Source: Tatumella sp. JGM91
GTDB taxonomy: Bacteria > Pseudomonadota > Gammaproteobacteria > Enterobacterales > Enterobacteriaceae
Direction of reading: 5' to 3'
Length of the DNA: 39,376 bases
NCBI RefSeq assembly: GCF_018257575.1
Contig: NZ_JAERJP010000028.1
Span: forward strand, 1-39,376
Shown here: piece after piece, positions 1 through 9,865 of the stretch
Position numbering within the stretch: position 1 is the stretch's first letter
Layout: every line of letters begins with the position of its first letter
Notes under the pieces: generated by a model
What the model saw: the letters and a program-made list of their open reading frames with translations, nothing else
Told to the model about the DNA's origin: nothing
Database searches by the model: none
Translations under genes and position numbers: made by a program

Positions 1-60
1 GATGCGCATTATAGGGAGTTAATTTTTTCTGGCAAGGGTTTATTTTAAATTAATTACTGA
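1..60 (-). promoter_or_regulatory. rrn P1-type promoter firing leftward out of the window
   Basis: On the minus strand there is a -35 TTGCCA (30-35), a 16-bp spacer (14-29) and a perfect -10 TATAAT (8-13), followed by a GC-rich GCGC discriminator. The spacer ends in AACTCCC, as I recall for E. coli rrn P1 promoters. Upstream (36-60) is an A/T-rich stretch typical of an rrn UP element. In E. coli hsrA lies next to rrnC, so an rRNA operon probably begins just beyond the left edge. The rRNA gene itself is not in the window, so this is inference from promoter sequence and synteny. Confidence 0.75.
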
Positions 61-235
61 CTGGCGGGTTTTTATGCAAAAGATGGAAAAAACAGCAGTT
101 ATCCCGCAAAAGACACTAATAATTGCGTTTTTTTTCTGCAAATTTATTACTCTCAGGGAAAACACATTAGAATAATGAAAGAAGTCTGTAGACAGGGCAT
201 CTGAGGACAGGCCCTTCAAGCCAAAAGGATACTCA

Positions 236-1633
236 ATGGTTCGTACCGCTCGTAGTATGGCTGGTTTGCCATGGATAGCCGCGATGGCTTTCTTTATGCA
301 ATCACTGGATGCAACAATTCTGAATACCGCATTACCCGCGATTGCCCATAGCCTTGATCGCCCCCCGTTGGCCATGCAATCGGCAGTTATCAGTTATACA
401 TTAACTGTCGCTATGCTTATTCCGGTCAGCGGATGGCTGGCTGATCGCTTTGGTACCCGTAAAGTATTTATCGTTGCGGTCAGTTTGTTTGCTCTGGGGT
501 CATTACTCTGTGCATTATCAGGCTCACTGTCGATGCTGGTCACTTCGAGGGTCATTCAGGGGATCGGTGGTGCAATGATGATGCCGGTCGCTCGCCTGGC
601 ACTATTACGGGCTTATCCACGCAGTGAGTTATTACCGATCCTGAACTTTGTGACTATGCCGGGGCTTATTGGGCCGGTGTTAGGACCGGTACTTGGCGGG
701 GTACTGGTAACCTATGCGACCTGGCATTGGATTTTCCTGATTAATATTCCTATCGCGCTGGCCGGTGTTGTCTTTGCTCGCAAATATATGCCGGACTTTA
801 CGACACCAAAACGCCGCTTTGATACCGCAGGTTTCTTACTGTTCGGTTTCGGTCTGGTGTCGGTCTCTATCGGAATTGAATTACTCGGTGAACAGCTGGT
901 CTCGGGACTGCTGGCAGCCGCTATCCTGATCACAGGGATTTTGCTATTAATCGCCTATGTATGGCATGCCAGAGGACACAGCGCACCGCTGATTGGCCTG
1001 CCTATGTTTAAGACCCGAACATTCTCTATTGGTATCATCGGGAATATTGCATCCCGGCTGGGGACCGGCTGTATTCCCTTTCTGATGCCATTAATGTTAC
1101 AGCTGGGATTCGGTTATACGGCGCTGCTGGCCGGCTGCATTATGGTACCGACCGCATTAGGATCGATGCTGGCAAAATCTCTGGTGACACGGGTACTTCG
1201 TTTGCTGGGATACCGGCGGACGCTGGTTGCAGTGACTTTTATCATCGGACTGTTTATTGCCAGCTTTTCATTACAATCCCCGGACTTGCCGTTATGGGCA
1301 CTACTGCTCCCGTTGTTTGTGATGGGAATGTTTATGTCCACACAGTTTACTTCGATGAATACCATCACTCTGGCTGACTTAACTGACGAAAATGCCAGTG
1401 CAGGAAATAGTGTGCTGGCTGTCACTCAGCAAATATCGATCAGTTTCGGAGTGGCGGTCAGTGCCGCAGTATTACGCTTCTGGCAGAACTTTGATGGCAC
1501 TGTATTAAGCCACTTCCATGCCACCTTCCTGACCATGGGGATTATTACGGTGATTTCTGCACTGGTCTTCCTGCAGTTAAAAGCCGTTGACGGTAAGAAT
1601 CTGATACATGACCGCGCGAAGAAGAAAGGTTAA
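236..1633 (+). CDS. hsrA: MFS multidrug/proton antiporter, DHA2 (14-TM) family, HsrA-like
   Basis: A 465-residue, very hydrophobic inner-membrane protein of the major facilitator superfamily, DHA2 drug:H+ antiporter type. The N-terminal [15 protein letters not shown] segment and the loop [11 protein letters not shown] (MFS motif A, about residues 62-72) are diagnostic. [13 protein letters not shown] (about 143-155) matches the antiporter motif C. A ribosome-binding site AAAAGGA precedes the ATG. The gene converges on rbsR exactly as E. coli hsrA (yieO) does and has about the same length (475 residues there). The substrate cannot be read from sequence; it is presumably exported in exchange for protons. 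No terminator is visible between it and rbsR, and the two stop codons overlap. Confidence 0.88.
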   Translation: MVRTARSMAGLPWIAAMAFFMQSLDATILNTALPAIAHSLDRPPLAMQSAVISYTLTVAMLIPVSGWLADRFGTRKVFIVAVSLFALGSLLCALSGSLSMLVTSRVIQGIGGAMMMPVARLALLRAYPRSELLPILNFVTMPGLIGPVLGPVLGGVLVTYATWHWIFLINIPIALAGVVFARKYMPDFTTPKRRFDTAGFLLFGFGLVSVSIGIELLGEQLVSGLLAAAILITGILLLIAYVWHARGHSAPLIGLPMFKTRTFSIGIIGNIASRLGTGCIPFLMPLMLQLGFGYTALLAGCIMVPTALGSMLAKSLVTRVLRLLGYRRTLVAVTFIIGLFIASFSLQSPDLPLWALLLPLFVMGMFMSTQFTSMNTITLADLTDENASAGNSVLAVTQQISISFGVAVSAAVLRFWQNFDGTVLSHFHATFLTMGIITVISALVFLQLKAVDGKNLIHDRAKKKG

Positions 1634-2631
1634 CGGTTCCCCGTCGAAGCCCGTACCATTAACTCCGGTGTCAGCACCAGCAACTGCTGGCTGGCATCGG
1701 GCATATTCATCCGATGAAGTAATGTATCAATGGCCAGTTCACCCAGTTCATCTTTCGGCTGACGTATAGTACTCAGAGGCGGTGTCAGATAGCGGGCCAG
1801 CTCAATATCATCATATCCTATAACTGCCATATCCTGAGGGATCCTTAGCCCGGCCTGATAAAGTGCCTGATACCCCCCGACAGCCATAGCATCATTACTG
1901 GTAAATACAGCCTGAGGGCGCGGATTTAGCATCAGCAGTTGCTGCATCGCATGGAAGCCGCCCTGGAATTCAAAGTCCCCCTCAACAATATACCCGGCAG
2001 GAACCGGCAACGCCGCTGCCGCCATAGCATGCTGATATCCTTTCAGACGCAGACGTGCTGTCGTTTTATCCTGAGGCCCGGCAATACAGGCAATACGTGT
2101 ATAACCACAGGAAATAAGATGCCGGGTGGCCATTCCTCCGCCCTGCAAGGCGTTATCCTGAATAACGTCACTGCTGCTGTCAAACGGTGCCCAGTCCATC
2201 ATCACTGCAGGAATTGAAGGATAACGCCCGAGGATTTCAACAGAAGGCCGGCGACTTTCGGTGCACATAATTAACAGCCCATCGACGCGCTTCTGTAGCA
2301 ACGTTTCCAGGCTGCGATCCATCCGGTCCTTATCCCCCTCGGTATTACACAGAATCAGACTGTATCCCCGTTCATAACAACTGCGTTCCACCCCTTGCAC
2401 AACTTCTGCATAAAACGGGTTACTGCTGGTCGTCAGCAACATCCCCAGAGTGCGGGTCTGATTCATTTTCAGACTGCGCGCCAATGCGGAAGGGGCATAG
2501 TTAAGCTGACTGATTGCCGTAGTCACTTTCCCGCGGATCGTTTCACTGACAAACCGGTTGTTATTAATCACGTGCGATACGGTAGATGTTGATACGCCGG
2601 CCAGCCGGGCAACATCTTTCATCGTAGCCAC
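1630..2631 (-). CDS. rbsR: Ribose operon repressor, LacI/GalR family
   Basis: A 333-residue LacI-type regulator (E. coli RbsR is 330). The N-terminal helix-turn-helix and hinge read [20 protein letters not shown], followed by the [11 protein letters not shown] hinge helix at about residue 50. The rest is a periplasmic-binding-protein-like sensor domain related to RbsB. It starts 2 bases after the rbsK stop, so it is the last gene of the rbs operon, and its product should bind the CGAAACGTTTCG palindrome in front of rbsD. Ribose is the expected inducer. The TAA stop lies inside the 4-base TTAA that also holds the hsrA stop on the other strand. Confidence 0.95.
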   Translation of the reverse strand: MATMKDVARLAGVSTSTVSHVINNNRFVSETIRGKVTTAISQLNYAPSALARSLKMNQTRTLGMLLTTSSNPFYAEVVQGVERSCYERGYSLILCNTEGDKDRMDRSLETLLQKRVDGLLIMCTESRRPSVEILGRYPSIPAVMMDWAPFDSSSDVIQDNALQGGGMATRHLISCGYTRIACIAGPQDKTTARLRLKGYQHAMAAAALPVPAGYIVEGDFEFQGGFHAMQQLLMLNPRPQAVFTSNDAMAVGGYQALYQAGLRIPQDMAVIGYDDIELARYLTPPLSTIRQPKDELGELAIDTLLHRMNMPDASQQLLVLTPELMVRASTGNR

Positions 2632-2633
2632 GT

Positions 2634-3563
2634 TTACCCCCGGGTTAGCAAAAATCGATCAATTTCTTGCCGCCAGGGTACTGAAGGCTGTGCACCACGG
2701 CGGGTAACCGCGATAGCGGCAGCGGCGCGGGCAAAATGCACCGACTCAGTTATCGTTTTCTTTTCCAGTAATGCCGTGCTCAATGCACCATTAAAGGTGT
2801 CTCCTGCTGCGATAGTATCTATCGCCTTAACACGAAACCCCGGAATATGCTGACCATTGCCTTGTTCGCTCAGCCATACGCCACGGCTGCCAAGGGTGAT
2901 AAGCACAGAACCAATACCCTTTTCATGTAACACTGCAGCGGCTTTCGCGGCATCGTCATCAGTTGTGACCGCCACTCCCGTCAGGATCTGCGCTTCGGTT
3001 TCATTTGGCGTAATAATATCCACCAGCGACAATAGCTCATCGGAAAGAACGGTAGCCGGTGCCGGGTTCAGTATCACCCGGGTCTGATTCTGACGGGCAA
3101 TACGCGCCGCTGCCAGTACAGTCTCTGGCGGAGATTCAAGCTGCATCAACAGTATATCCGCATCGGCAATGACCTGATGATGTTGTACAAGGTACTCAGG
3201 TGTCAGGGCTGCATTCGCCCCGGCGAAAATACCAATGCTATTTTCGCCGTCAGCATTAACAAAAATCAGCGCAACACCGGTTGACTCACCGTTAACGGCT
3301 GCTACCGGCGCCACATCAATACCATCATCAGCCAGTTGCCGACGGATACGCTGACCAATATCGTCGTTTCCGATACAGGCAATAAAAGCAATATCTGCGC
3401 CACTGCGTCCGGCAGCCACTGCCTGATTCGCCCCTTTTCCGCCAAATGCAACCTGATACTGCTGCCCCGCAAGGGTCTCTCCCGGCTGAGGAAACTGCTC
3501 CAGATTCAGAATATGATCCACATTAATACTGCCAAGAACTGCCAGTTTACCGTTATTTTTCAT
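2634..3563 (-). CDS. rbsK: Ribokinase (PfkB family)
   Basis: Phosphorylates D-ribose to ribose 5-phosphate with ATP after import. The PfkB signatures are present: [16 protein letters not shown] near residue 40 and the anion-hole/catalytic-base motif [13 protein letters not shown] near residue 250, whose second Asp is the expected base. I chose the ATG at 3563, giving 309 residues beginning [14 protein letters not shown], the same length as E. coli RbsK. An in-frame start further upstream would add 16 residues with no family support. The Shine-Dalgarno is weak, and 60 bases separate it from rbsB, so translation may rely on the upstream operon transcript. It belongs to the leftward rbsDACBKR operon. 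Confidence 0.95.
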   Translation of the reverse strand: MKNNGKLAVLGSINVDHILNLEQFPQPGETLAGQQYQVAFGGKGANQAVAAGRSGADIAFIACIGNDDIGQRIRRQLADDGIDVAPVAAVNGESTGVALIFVNADGENSIGIFAGANAALTPEYLVQHHQVIADADILLMQLESPPETVLAAARIARQNQTRVILNPAPATVLSDELLSLVDIITPNETEAQILTGVAVTTDDDAAKAAAVLHEKGIGSVLITLGSRGVWLSEQGNGQHIPGFRVKAIDTIAAGDTFNGALSTALLEKKTITESVHFARAAAAIAVTRRGAQPSVPWRQEIDRFLLTRG

Positions 3564-3623
3564 TAAGATAACCGTCCGGATAACTGCGCCACCCCAGGCG
3601 GCGCATGCCATACTGCGTTTAAT

Positions 3624-4499
3624 TTATTGAGTAACCAGTTTCAGACCTACAGGGTGCAGCTGTTCTGTTTTTTGCCCTTTAAGCACTTTATCCGCTGTTT
3701 CTACACCGATTTTACCTATCAGCTCTGGCTGTTGAGCTATCGTGGCAGCCAGTTTCCCCTGTTCAACCGCCTTCACCCCGTCGGGTGTACCGTCGAAACC
3801 CACCACGACTACATCAGACTTACCGGCAGTTTGTAATGCCCGTAATGCACCCAGCGCCATTTCATCATTCTGAGCAAATACAGCCTGTACATCAGGATGA
3901 ACGGTCAGCAGGTTTTGCATCACATTCAGCCCCTTAGTCCGGTCGAAATCAGCAGGCTGGCTGGCGATAATTTTGAATTTATGGGCATCTGCCGCCAGTT
4001 TAAAACCTTCACCACGCTCACGAGAGGCCGACGTTCCGGCAATCCCCTGCAACTCAATGATTTTCGCACCCTCTCCCCATTGCTCCGCGATAAAGTCTCC
4101 GGCCAGCTTACCACCCGCACGGTTGTCAGAAGCTATATGACTGACAACCTTCCCACGATGAGCTATGCGGTCAAGCGTAATCACCGGGATATTTTCCTGA
4201 TTGGCAATCTTTACCGAGTTACCCACCGCGTCAGAATCAGTCGGGTTGATCAATATGGCGCTGGCGCCACGCACCATCAAATCCTGAACGTTTGCCAGCT
4301 CTTTCGCCGGGTTATTCTGTGAATCCAGTACCAGCAGGTTATAACCCAGCTTATCTGCTTCTTGCTTAGCACCGTCTTTCAATGAAACAAAGAAAGGATT
4401 GTTCAGTGTGGATATCACCAGTGCAATCGTCTGTTTCGCCATCGCCTGAGAGGTTAAGGTTGCGCCTAACAATAAGGCCAGTGCCGTTAGTGTTTTCAT
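3624..4499 (-). CDS. rbsB: Periplasmic D-ribose-binding protein
   Basis: A 291-residue substrate-binding protein with a cleavable signal peptide ([21 protein letters not shown], then K). The mature protein begins [20 protein letters not shown] and keeps the stretches [17 protein letters not shown] and QADFDR-type ligand contacts ([20 protein letters not shown]), as well as [17 protein letters not shown]. It captures ribose in the periplasm and delivers it to RbsAC, and in E. coli it also presents ribose to the chemoreceptor Trg. It lies between rbsC and rbsK in the operon. It is a few residues shorter than the 296 of E. coli, mainly in the signal peptide and at the C-terminus. Confidence 0.96.
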   Translation of the reverse strand: MKTLTALALLLGATLTSQAMAKQTIALVISTLNNPFFVSLKDGAKQEADKLGYNLLVLDSQNNPAKELANVQDLMVRGASAILINPTDSDAVGNSVKIANQENIPVITLDRIAHRGKVVSHIASDNRAGGKLAGDFIAEQWGEGAKIIELQGIAGTSASRERGEGFKLAADAHKFKIIASQPADFDRTKGLNVMQNLLTVHPDVQAVFAQNDEMALGALRALQTAGKSDVVVVGFDGTPDGVKAVEQGKLAATIAQQPELIGKIGVETADKVLKGQKTEQLHPVGLKLVTQ

Positions 4500-4524
4500 A
4501 TGCGTTATCCTGTAGGGTAATCAG

Positions 4525-5496
4525 TTAGTTACTTTTTTTGTTATCTGCAAGCACCGCCAGTAAAATCACTACCGCTTTGACGATCATTTGGTAGTAAGAG
4601 GAAACACCGAGCAAATTCAGCCCGTTATTCAGGAAGCCAAGGATCAGCGCGCCAATAAGGGTTCCCGTAATCCGCCCCTTACCCCCGGTCAGACTGGTGC
4701 CGCCAAGAACCACAGCCGCAATGGCATCCAGCTCATAGCCGGTTCCTGCGGTTGGCTGCGCGGAAGAAAGGCGCGCCACTTCGATAATTCCAGCCAGTGC
4801 AGCCAGCATGCCACACAGCGTATAAACAATAATTTTTACCCGGTCCACGCTGATCCCTGAAAGACGCGTCGCTGCTTCATTTCCACCCAGCGCATAGATA
4901 TAGCGCCCCTGCCGGGTGTGATGCAGCATGTACCATACCGCCAGGAAAACAATCGCCATCAGCCAGACGGGGGTCGGGATCCCCAGCGGCCGGCCAATAC
5001 CAAACCAGCCAAACAAATCAGCATTTTCATTAAAGCCAGTACTCACCGGACTACCGTCGGTATAGACCATGGTGATACCACGCAGCAGTAACATCATAAC
5101 CAGCGTGGCAATAAACGCCTGGACCTTTCCTTTTGCGACAATCGTTCCGGTAATCCCTCCGATAAATGCACCCAGTGCCAGCGAAGCAGCCACCGCCACC
5201 AGCCCATTAATTTCCAGGCCAACCAGTGATGCCGCCACGGCACCGGTCAGCGCCAGCAGCGCACCGACGGAAAGGTCGATACCTGAAGTCAGAATAACCA
5301 GCGTCATCCCTGCGGCCATAATGGCGTTCACCGAGGTCTGTTGCAGAATATTAAGCAGGTTAGCTACGGTAAAAAAGCCGGGACTGATGGCAGAAACAAT
5401 GGCAATCAGCACCAGAAGCGCAATCAGCGATTTCTGTTCAAGCAGCCAGGCCTTAGTGAGTAAACGGTGTGAAGGAATTGAGTCTGTACTCATCAT
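4525..5496 (-). CDS. rbsC: Ribose ABC transporter permease
   Basis: A 323-residue multi-spanning inner-membrane permease of the BPD_transp_2 family. The conserved family segments [22 protein letters not shown] (about residues 70-90) and [23 protein letters not shown] (about 265-287) are clear. The start codon overlaps the rbsA stop by 4 bases (ATGA), which indicates translational coupling. It forms the membrane channel for ribose with the RbsA ATPase and receives sugar from RbsB. The length is close to the E. coli protein (321). Confidence 0.96.
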   Translation of the reverse strand: MMSTDSIPSHRLLTKAWLLEQKSLIALLVLIAIVSAISPGFFTVANLLNILQQTSVNAIMAAGMTLVILTSGIDLSVGALLALTGAVAASLVGLEINGLVAVAASLALGAFIGGITGTIVAKGKVQAFIATLVMMLLLRGITMVYTDGSPVSTGFNENADLFGWFGIGRPLGIPTPVWLMAIVFLAVWYMLHHTRQGRYIYALGGNEAATRLSGISVDRVKIIVYTLCGMLAALAGIIEVARLSSAQPTAGTGYELDAIAAVVLGGTSLTGGKGRITGTLIGALILGFLNNGLNLLGVSSYYQMIVKAVVILLAVLADNKKSN

Positions 5497-7001
5497 GATG
5501 CCGTCTCCGCGTTATCATATTTACCTACTGCTGCCGACATCAGAATTTCCTGAGACGCTTGCTCAATCGGGAAATTACCGCTTAGCCGCCCTTCGTGCAT
5601 CACCAGCACACGATCACTGATCCCCAGTAGTTCCGGCATTTCAGAAGAGACGAGGATGATACTCATCCCTTCTTTTTTAAACTGGTTTATCAGCTGATAA
5701 ATTTCTTTCTTCGCACCGACATCCACTCCGCGTGTCGGTTCATCAAGGATCAGCACCACGGGCCGCGTCATCAGGCCTCGGGCGATCGCTATTTTCTGTT
5801 GGTTACCGCCTGACAGCAGGCCAACCGACTGATTTACCGAAGGGGTTTTGATGTTAAACCATCGGATAAAGTCCCCTGTCGCCAGTTGTTCTGCCGTATG
5901 TTTCAGGCATCCCCCGCGGTGACTGAAATACTTAAGGGCCGTCAGTGACATGTTCTCTTTTACTGACATACCCGGTATCAGACCATCACGCTTGCGATCT
6001 TCAGAAACATAGACGATACCGTTAATCAGGCCTTCTTCCGGTGAGCGTACTGTCACCTTTTTTCCGTCCAGTATCACCGTTCCGGAGCTGCGCGGCAAAG
6101 CACCATAAAGAACCTTCATTAATTCTGTACGCCCTGCGCCCATCAGACCGGCCACACCAAGGATTTCGCCTTTACGCAGAGTAAAGCTGACATCATCAAT
6201 GCCGGGTCCGCTCACATGTTCGACAGTCAGCAGAATATCTCCGGGGGGGTTATTCAGTCGCGGATACTGATCTTCAAGCTTACGGCCTACCATCATTTCT
6301 ATCAGCGACTCTTCCCGCAGCGTAGTCACCTCACGCTCGGCAATAAACTGACCGTCGCGGAAAATCGTTACGTCATCGCAGATTTCAAAAATTTCTTTCA
6401 TCCGGTGGGAGATATAAACAATACCGCAGCCCTTAGCCTTGAGGTCATTGATCACTCGGAACAGGGAGGCGGTTTCCGTATCGGTCAGTGCATCGGTGGG
6501 TTCATCCATAATGATGACTTTGGATTCAAAACTCAGTACTTTGGCAATCTCAACCATCTGTTGATCACCAATGGATAAGTCACCCACCCGCTTATCGCTG
6601 CTGAAACGCAGATTCAGGCGTTTCATTAACCGTTCAGCCTGCCGGTGCATCTTTTTCCACTGGATACACCCAAAACGGTTGATACATTCCCGTCCCAGAA
6701 AAATATTTTCTGCAACACTCAGTTGCGGGATCAGATTGAGCTCCTGATGGATAATGCCGATCCCTGCTGCCTGCGATGCCTTAGGACTGTCAAAGGTCGT
6801 TTCTTTCCCCAGCCATTTAAGGCTTCCGGCGTCACGAGCATAGATCCCGGTCAGGACTTTCATCATGGTGGATTTCCCGGCACCGTTTTCGCCCACCAGT
6901 GCCATCACACGCCCCGGATAGACGGACAGCGCGGCCCCGGATAACGCTTTAACTCCGGGGAAAGATTTATCAATGCCTTTAAGCTGCAGTAACGGTTGCA
7001 T
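5493..7001 (-). CDS. rbsA: Ribose ABC transporter ATP-binding protein (double ABC domain)
   Basis: A 502-residue sugar-importer ATPase with two tandem ABC domains (E. coli RbsA is 501). The N-terminal domain has Walker [10 protein letters not shown] near residue 37, signature [12 protein letters not shown] and Walker [12 protein letters not shown]. The C-terminal domain has the degenerate Walker [10 protein letters not shown], but an intact [15 protein letters not shown] signature and [11 protein letters not shown] Walker B, as is normal for RbsA/XylG/MglA proteins. It powers ribose import through RbsC. It starts 7 bases after the rbsD stop and overlaps rbsC by 4 bases. If rbsD is truncated by its early stop codon, rbsA could suffer transcriptional or translational polarity. 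Confidence 0.96.
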   Translation of the reverse strand: MQPLLQLKGIDKSFPGVKALSGAALSVYPGRVMALVGENGAGKSTMMKVLTGIYARDAGSLKWLGKETTFDSPKASQAAGIGIIHQELNLIPQLSVAENIFLGRECINRFGCIQWKKMHRQAERLMKRLNLRFSSDKRVGDLSIGDQQMVEIAKVLSFESKVIIMDEPTDALTDTETASLFRVINDLKAKGCGIVYISHRMKEIFEICDDVTIFRDGQFIAEREVTTLREESLIEMMVGRKLEDQYPRLNNPPGDILLTVEHVSGPGIDDVSFTLRKGEILGVAGLMGAGRTELMKVLYGALPRSSGTVILDGKKVTVRSPEEGLINGIVYVSEDRKRDGLIPGMSVKENMSLTALKYFSHRGGCLKHTAEQLATGDFIRWFNIKTPSVNQSVGLLSGGNQQKIAIARGLMTRPVVLILDEPTRGVDVGAKKEIYQLINQFKKEGMSIILVSSEMPELLGISDRVLVMHEGRLSGNFPIEQASQEILMSAAVGKYDNAETAS

Positions 7002-7008
7002 AACACCC

Positions 7009-7428
7009 TCAGAAGGTCACGCCAGCGTTAAGGATAATATTCGCATAGGGGGAGCACTCACCGCTGCGGACAATAGCCTGACTATGTTGTGTTTTTTCTT
7101 TGAACTGTTCATGGCTGAGGTAACTGATATCGATAGTATTTCCCTGATGGTGTTGCAATGATTCAAGCAGGGCGAGCAATTCACTGTGCAGCTGCGGGTT
7201 ATGCTGCACTATCTCCTCCGCAAGAAAGACACTCTCAACCTGCATTTCGTCCGTTACCGTTTGGATTACCTGCAACAAACCGGGAACACCCTGAGTCAGC
7301 GCAAGATCAATACGCTGCGGACCAGCAGGAACAGGCAGGCCTGCATCACTGATGGTAAGACTGTCAGTGTGGCCTGTTCAGGCGATAACTGCCGAAATCT
7401 CAGCATTCAGTAAGGTGCCTTTTTTCAT
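7009..7428 (-). pseudogene. rbsD: D-ribose pyranase with an in-frame nonsense codon
   Basis: Reading from the ATG at 7428 gives 139 sense positions, the E. coli RbsD length: MKKGTLLNAEISAVIA, a TGA stop (7378-7380), then [17 protein letters not shown] and on to [14 protein letters not shown]-type C-terminal motifs. The stop sits at codon 17, where E. coli has Arg (a CGA-to-TGA change would suffice), just before the catalytic His20. The remaining 122 codons are intact and in frame, so this is a very recent nonsense mutation, a base-calling error or a readthrough codon. RbsD interconverts ribose pyranose and furanose, so loss would slow but not abolish ribose use. A TTG at 7278 could restart translation, but it would lack the active-site His. 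Confidence 0.88.
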
Positions 7429-7441
7429 GTTTCACTCGCTG

Positions 7442-7455
7442 TCGAAACGTTTCGA
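7442..7455. promoter_or_regulatory. RbsR operator (LacI-family palindrome)
   Basis: A perfect 14-bp palindrome, TCGAAACGTTTCGA, lies 13 bases upstream of the rbsD start codon and just downstream of the predicted -10 box. CGAAACGTTTCG is what I recall as the E. coli RbsR site and fits the central-CG operators of LacI-family proteins. Repressor bound here would block initiation at the rbs promoter, and ribose would release it. Confidence 0.8.
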
Positions 7456-7462
7456 TGGCTGC

Positions 7463-7523
7463 ATATTAGACAGGGACGAGGAGATAACAACCAGCCTGCG
7501 GTGAAAATGTGAGCACCCTCTAA
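7463..7523 (-). promoter_or_regulatory. rbs operon promoter with upstream CRP half-site
   Basis: On the minus strand there is a -35 TTGTTA (7485-7490), a 16-bp spacer and a -10 TAATAT (7463-7468), so transcription should start near 7456. Centred at about -60 is a CRP-like site with one perfect TGTGA half (7508-7512) and a 3/5 match in the other half (7519-7523). That spacing suits class I activation by CRP. The RbsR operator follows immediately downstream. The promoter elements are seen directly; the regulation is inferred from the family and spacing. Confidence 0.6.
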
Positions 7524-7701
7524 ACATTCCGCAGAGGCAGTACACCGCATCCATGATCATATTCCGGCGGAGGAAAAAAGGACGGGAAAGAGAGGTCACC
7601 GGTCACGGCGATACAAAATATCCATAACCTGCGGTGACACAAAAAACCTGCGGTTATCAGGCGACGGGGAAAGGATTCTCCGGGCAACATGTCAGGGGGA
7701 A

Positions 7702-7729
7702 GGGAGCGGTCAGTTTTCAGACCGCTCCC
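7702..7729 (-). terminator. Hairpin downstream of kup
   Basis: A perfect 10-bp inverted repeat (GGGAGCGGTC / GACCGCTCCC) with an 8-base loop lies directly after the kup stop codon. On the kup transcript only a weak pyrimidine tail follows, with no clean U-run, so termination may be inefficient or the hairpin may instead protect the 3' end. The rest of 7524-7701 shows no gene I can support. Confidence 0.55.
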
Positions 7730-7734
7730 GTGCA

Positions 7735-9603
7735 TCAGAACTCGACCTGAGTCCCCAGTTCAATCACCCGGTTAGGCGGGATTTCAAACTGATCAGGAGC
7801 CCGTAGTGCATTGCGTTGTAACGCCATAAATAGCTTACCGCGCAACCGCAGATACCATGGCCGCTTCCCGAGGATCAGCGACTCTCTCGACATAAAGAAA
7901 GAGGTGTCCATCATCCGGCAATTAAGTCCTTCCAGTCCGCAGCGGTGAAAAATTTCCTCGACATTCGGGGTTTCACGCCAGCCATAGCTGGCAACCACCC
8001 GCCAGAAGGTCGGTGATAACTGTTCAATAGTGACCCGTCGTACATTATGTACGTAAGGGGCATCTTCGGTACGCAGCGTCAACAAGACTACCCGCTCATG
8101 TAATACTTTGTTGTGCTTCAGGTTATGCAGCATTGCGAACGGAATAACATTCAGTACCCTGGACATAAATACCGCCGTTCCCGGAACCCTGACCGGAGGA
8201 TTCTTTTCCAGCGAGGCAATCATGGCTTCCAGAGAATTACCATGTTCATGCATCCGCCGCAGTACCCTGAAGCGTTCACTTTTCCAGGTGGTCATAATAA
8301 TAAACATCACCAGCGCCAGACAAAGCGGTAGCCAGCCTCCGGAGAAAATTTTCACCAGGTTAGCACTGAACAGCGGAACATCGACACACATCAGGACGAT
8401 AAAAATCAGTGAGACCAGGAAAATATTCCAGTGCCAGTTTTTACGCGCTACGGTACAGGACAATATTGTCGTCAGGATCATGGTTCCGGTCACCGCAATA
8501 CCATAAGCCGCCGCAAGGTTGCTGGAATGACGGAAACAGATAATAACCACCAGCACAGCAAAATAGAGCAGCCAGTTAATCACCGGAACATAAATCTGTC
8601 CGGACTCCATTTCAGAGGTATAAATAATACGCATCGGCGGTAAATACCCCAGCCGTACCGCCTGACGGGTCAGTGAAAATACGCCGGAAATAACGGCCTG
8701 AGAAGCAATAACTGTCGCAAGGGTTGCCAGCAGTAACATCGGGATCAGGGCCCAGTCCGGTGCCAGCAGGAAGAAAGGGTTTTTAATCGCTTCAGGGTGT
8801 GCTAACAGCAGTGCGCCCTGACCAAAATAGTTGATCACCAGAGAAGGCAATACCGCACCAAACCAGGCAATACGGATCGGCAATTTACCGAAATGCCCCA
8901 TGTCAGCATACAATGCTTCAACACCGGTAATCGACAGAACCACCGCCCCGAGAGCAAAGAACGACACACTTTTATAGTGGATGAAGAATTCAATGGCATA
9001 CCAGGGATTAAGTGCATGCAGAACTACCGGATTGCTGATAATACTTTTCGCCCCGAGAACTGCCAGTACAAGGAACCATAACACCATCACCGGGGCAAAC
9101 ATCTTACCGACCAGCCCGGTGCCATGCTTCTGGATCAGAAACAGTAACGTCAGTACAGCAATTGAAAGCTGTACGATATAAGGGTCCAGAGACGGAGCGG
9201 CAATTTCAAGCCCTTCCATTGCTGACATTACGGATATTGCCGGGGTAATCACAACTTCACCATAGAAGAAGCTTCCCCCCACCAGCCCCATAATCAATAA
9301 CACGGCGGTAATCCGCGCACTGGTATTCCGGCCGGCGAGAGACATTAACGTCAGAATCCCGCCTTCACCGGCATTATCCGCCCGCATGACATAGCAGATA
9401 TATTTTAACGATACGACAAGGATTAATAGCCAGAAAATTAATGACAAAAATCCAAAAACCGATTGCTGCTCGATGCCAAAACCAAATTGTCCCGAAAGAC
9501 ACTCACGCAGTGTATACAGCGGGCTGGTACCAATATCACCATACACCACACCTATCGCTGCCAGCGTCAATGCGCCAGTTGATTGTTTGTTATTTGAGCT
9601 CAT
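7735..9603 (-). CDS. kup: Low-affinity potassium/proton symporter Kup
   Basis: A 622-residue inner-membrane K+ uptake protein of the KUP/HAK/KT family, the same length as E. coli Kup. The family signature [17 protein letters not shown] lies near residues 18-34, followed by about 12 hydrophobic segments and a cytoplasmic C-terminal domain from about residue 440. The C-terminus [11 protein letters not shown] is typical. Kup imports K+ with H+, especially at low pH or high osmolarity. The gene is monocistronic, divergent from ravA across a 262-bp gap, and ends in a hairpin. The Shine-Dalgarno is poor (AAGAT). Confidence 0.96.
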   Translation of the reverse strand: MSSNNKQSTGALTLAAIGVVYGDIGTSPLYTLRECLSGQFGFGIEQQSVFGFLSLIFWLLILVVSLKYICYVMRADNAGEGGILTLMSLAGRNTSARITAVLLIMGLVGGSFFYGEVVITPAISVMSAMEGLEIAAPSLDPYIVQLSIAVLTLLFLIQKHGTGLVGKMFAPVMVLWFLVLAVLGAKSIISNPVVLHALNPWYAIEFFIHYKSVSFFALGAVVLSITGVEALYADMGHFGKLPIRIAWFGAVLPSLVINYFGQGALLLAHPEAIKNPFFLLAPDWALIPMLLLATLATVIASQAVISGVFSLTRQAVRLGYLPPMRIIYTSEMESGQIYVPVINWLLYFAVLVVIICFRHSSNLAAAYGIAVTGTMILTTILSCTVARKNWHWNIFLVSLIFIVLMCVDVPLFSANLVKIFSGGWLPLCLALVMFIIMTTWKSERFRVLRRMHEHGNSLEAMIASLEKNPPVRVPGTAVFMSRVLNVIPFAMLHNLKHNKVLHERVVLLTLRTEDAPYVHNVRRVTIEQLSPTFWRVVASYGWRETPNVEEIFHRCGLEGLNCRMMDTSFFMSRESLILGKRPWYLRLRGKLFMALQRNALRAPDQFEIPPNRVIELGTQVEF

Positions 9604-9865
9604 ATCATTTTATCTTGTTTTTAACCAATCCCGTAAATACATGCTTCACTCGTTACCAAAGTGGCACAGTATGCACTTATTAATATAAAAACCCATCCGA
9701 TTATCAGACAATGGCATCTAAAATCCATACGCTTATCACCGGGGAACCATACTCCGTAAAAAAAATCATAAAGATAAAAGCACCTGCAGGCAGTGGTGAT
9801 CTTTTAATGACAGCTATCCCGGCGGTCAAGTCTCAGGCAGTTATTACAAGGACTCAATTCGTATT

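Noticed and set aside
40-375. Open frame of 111 codons on the minus strand across the hsrA start
   Set aside because: It is antisense to a clear MFS gene and overlaps the rrn P1 upstream region. The product has no recognisable features.
7009-7278. Annotating rbsD as a short intact gene from a TTG at 7278
   Set aside because: The upstream codons clearly encode the RbsD N-terminus up to a single stop, so the short version would hide a nonsense mutation and lack the active-site His.
7520-7735. 71-codon minus-strand frame starting at the kup stop (TGATG overlap)
   Set aside because: It reads through the kup hairpin and into the rbs regulatory region, and the translation is not protein-like.
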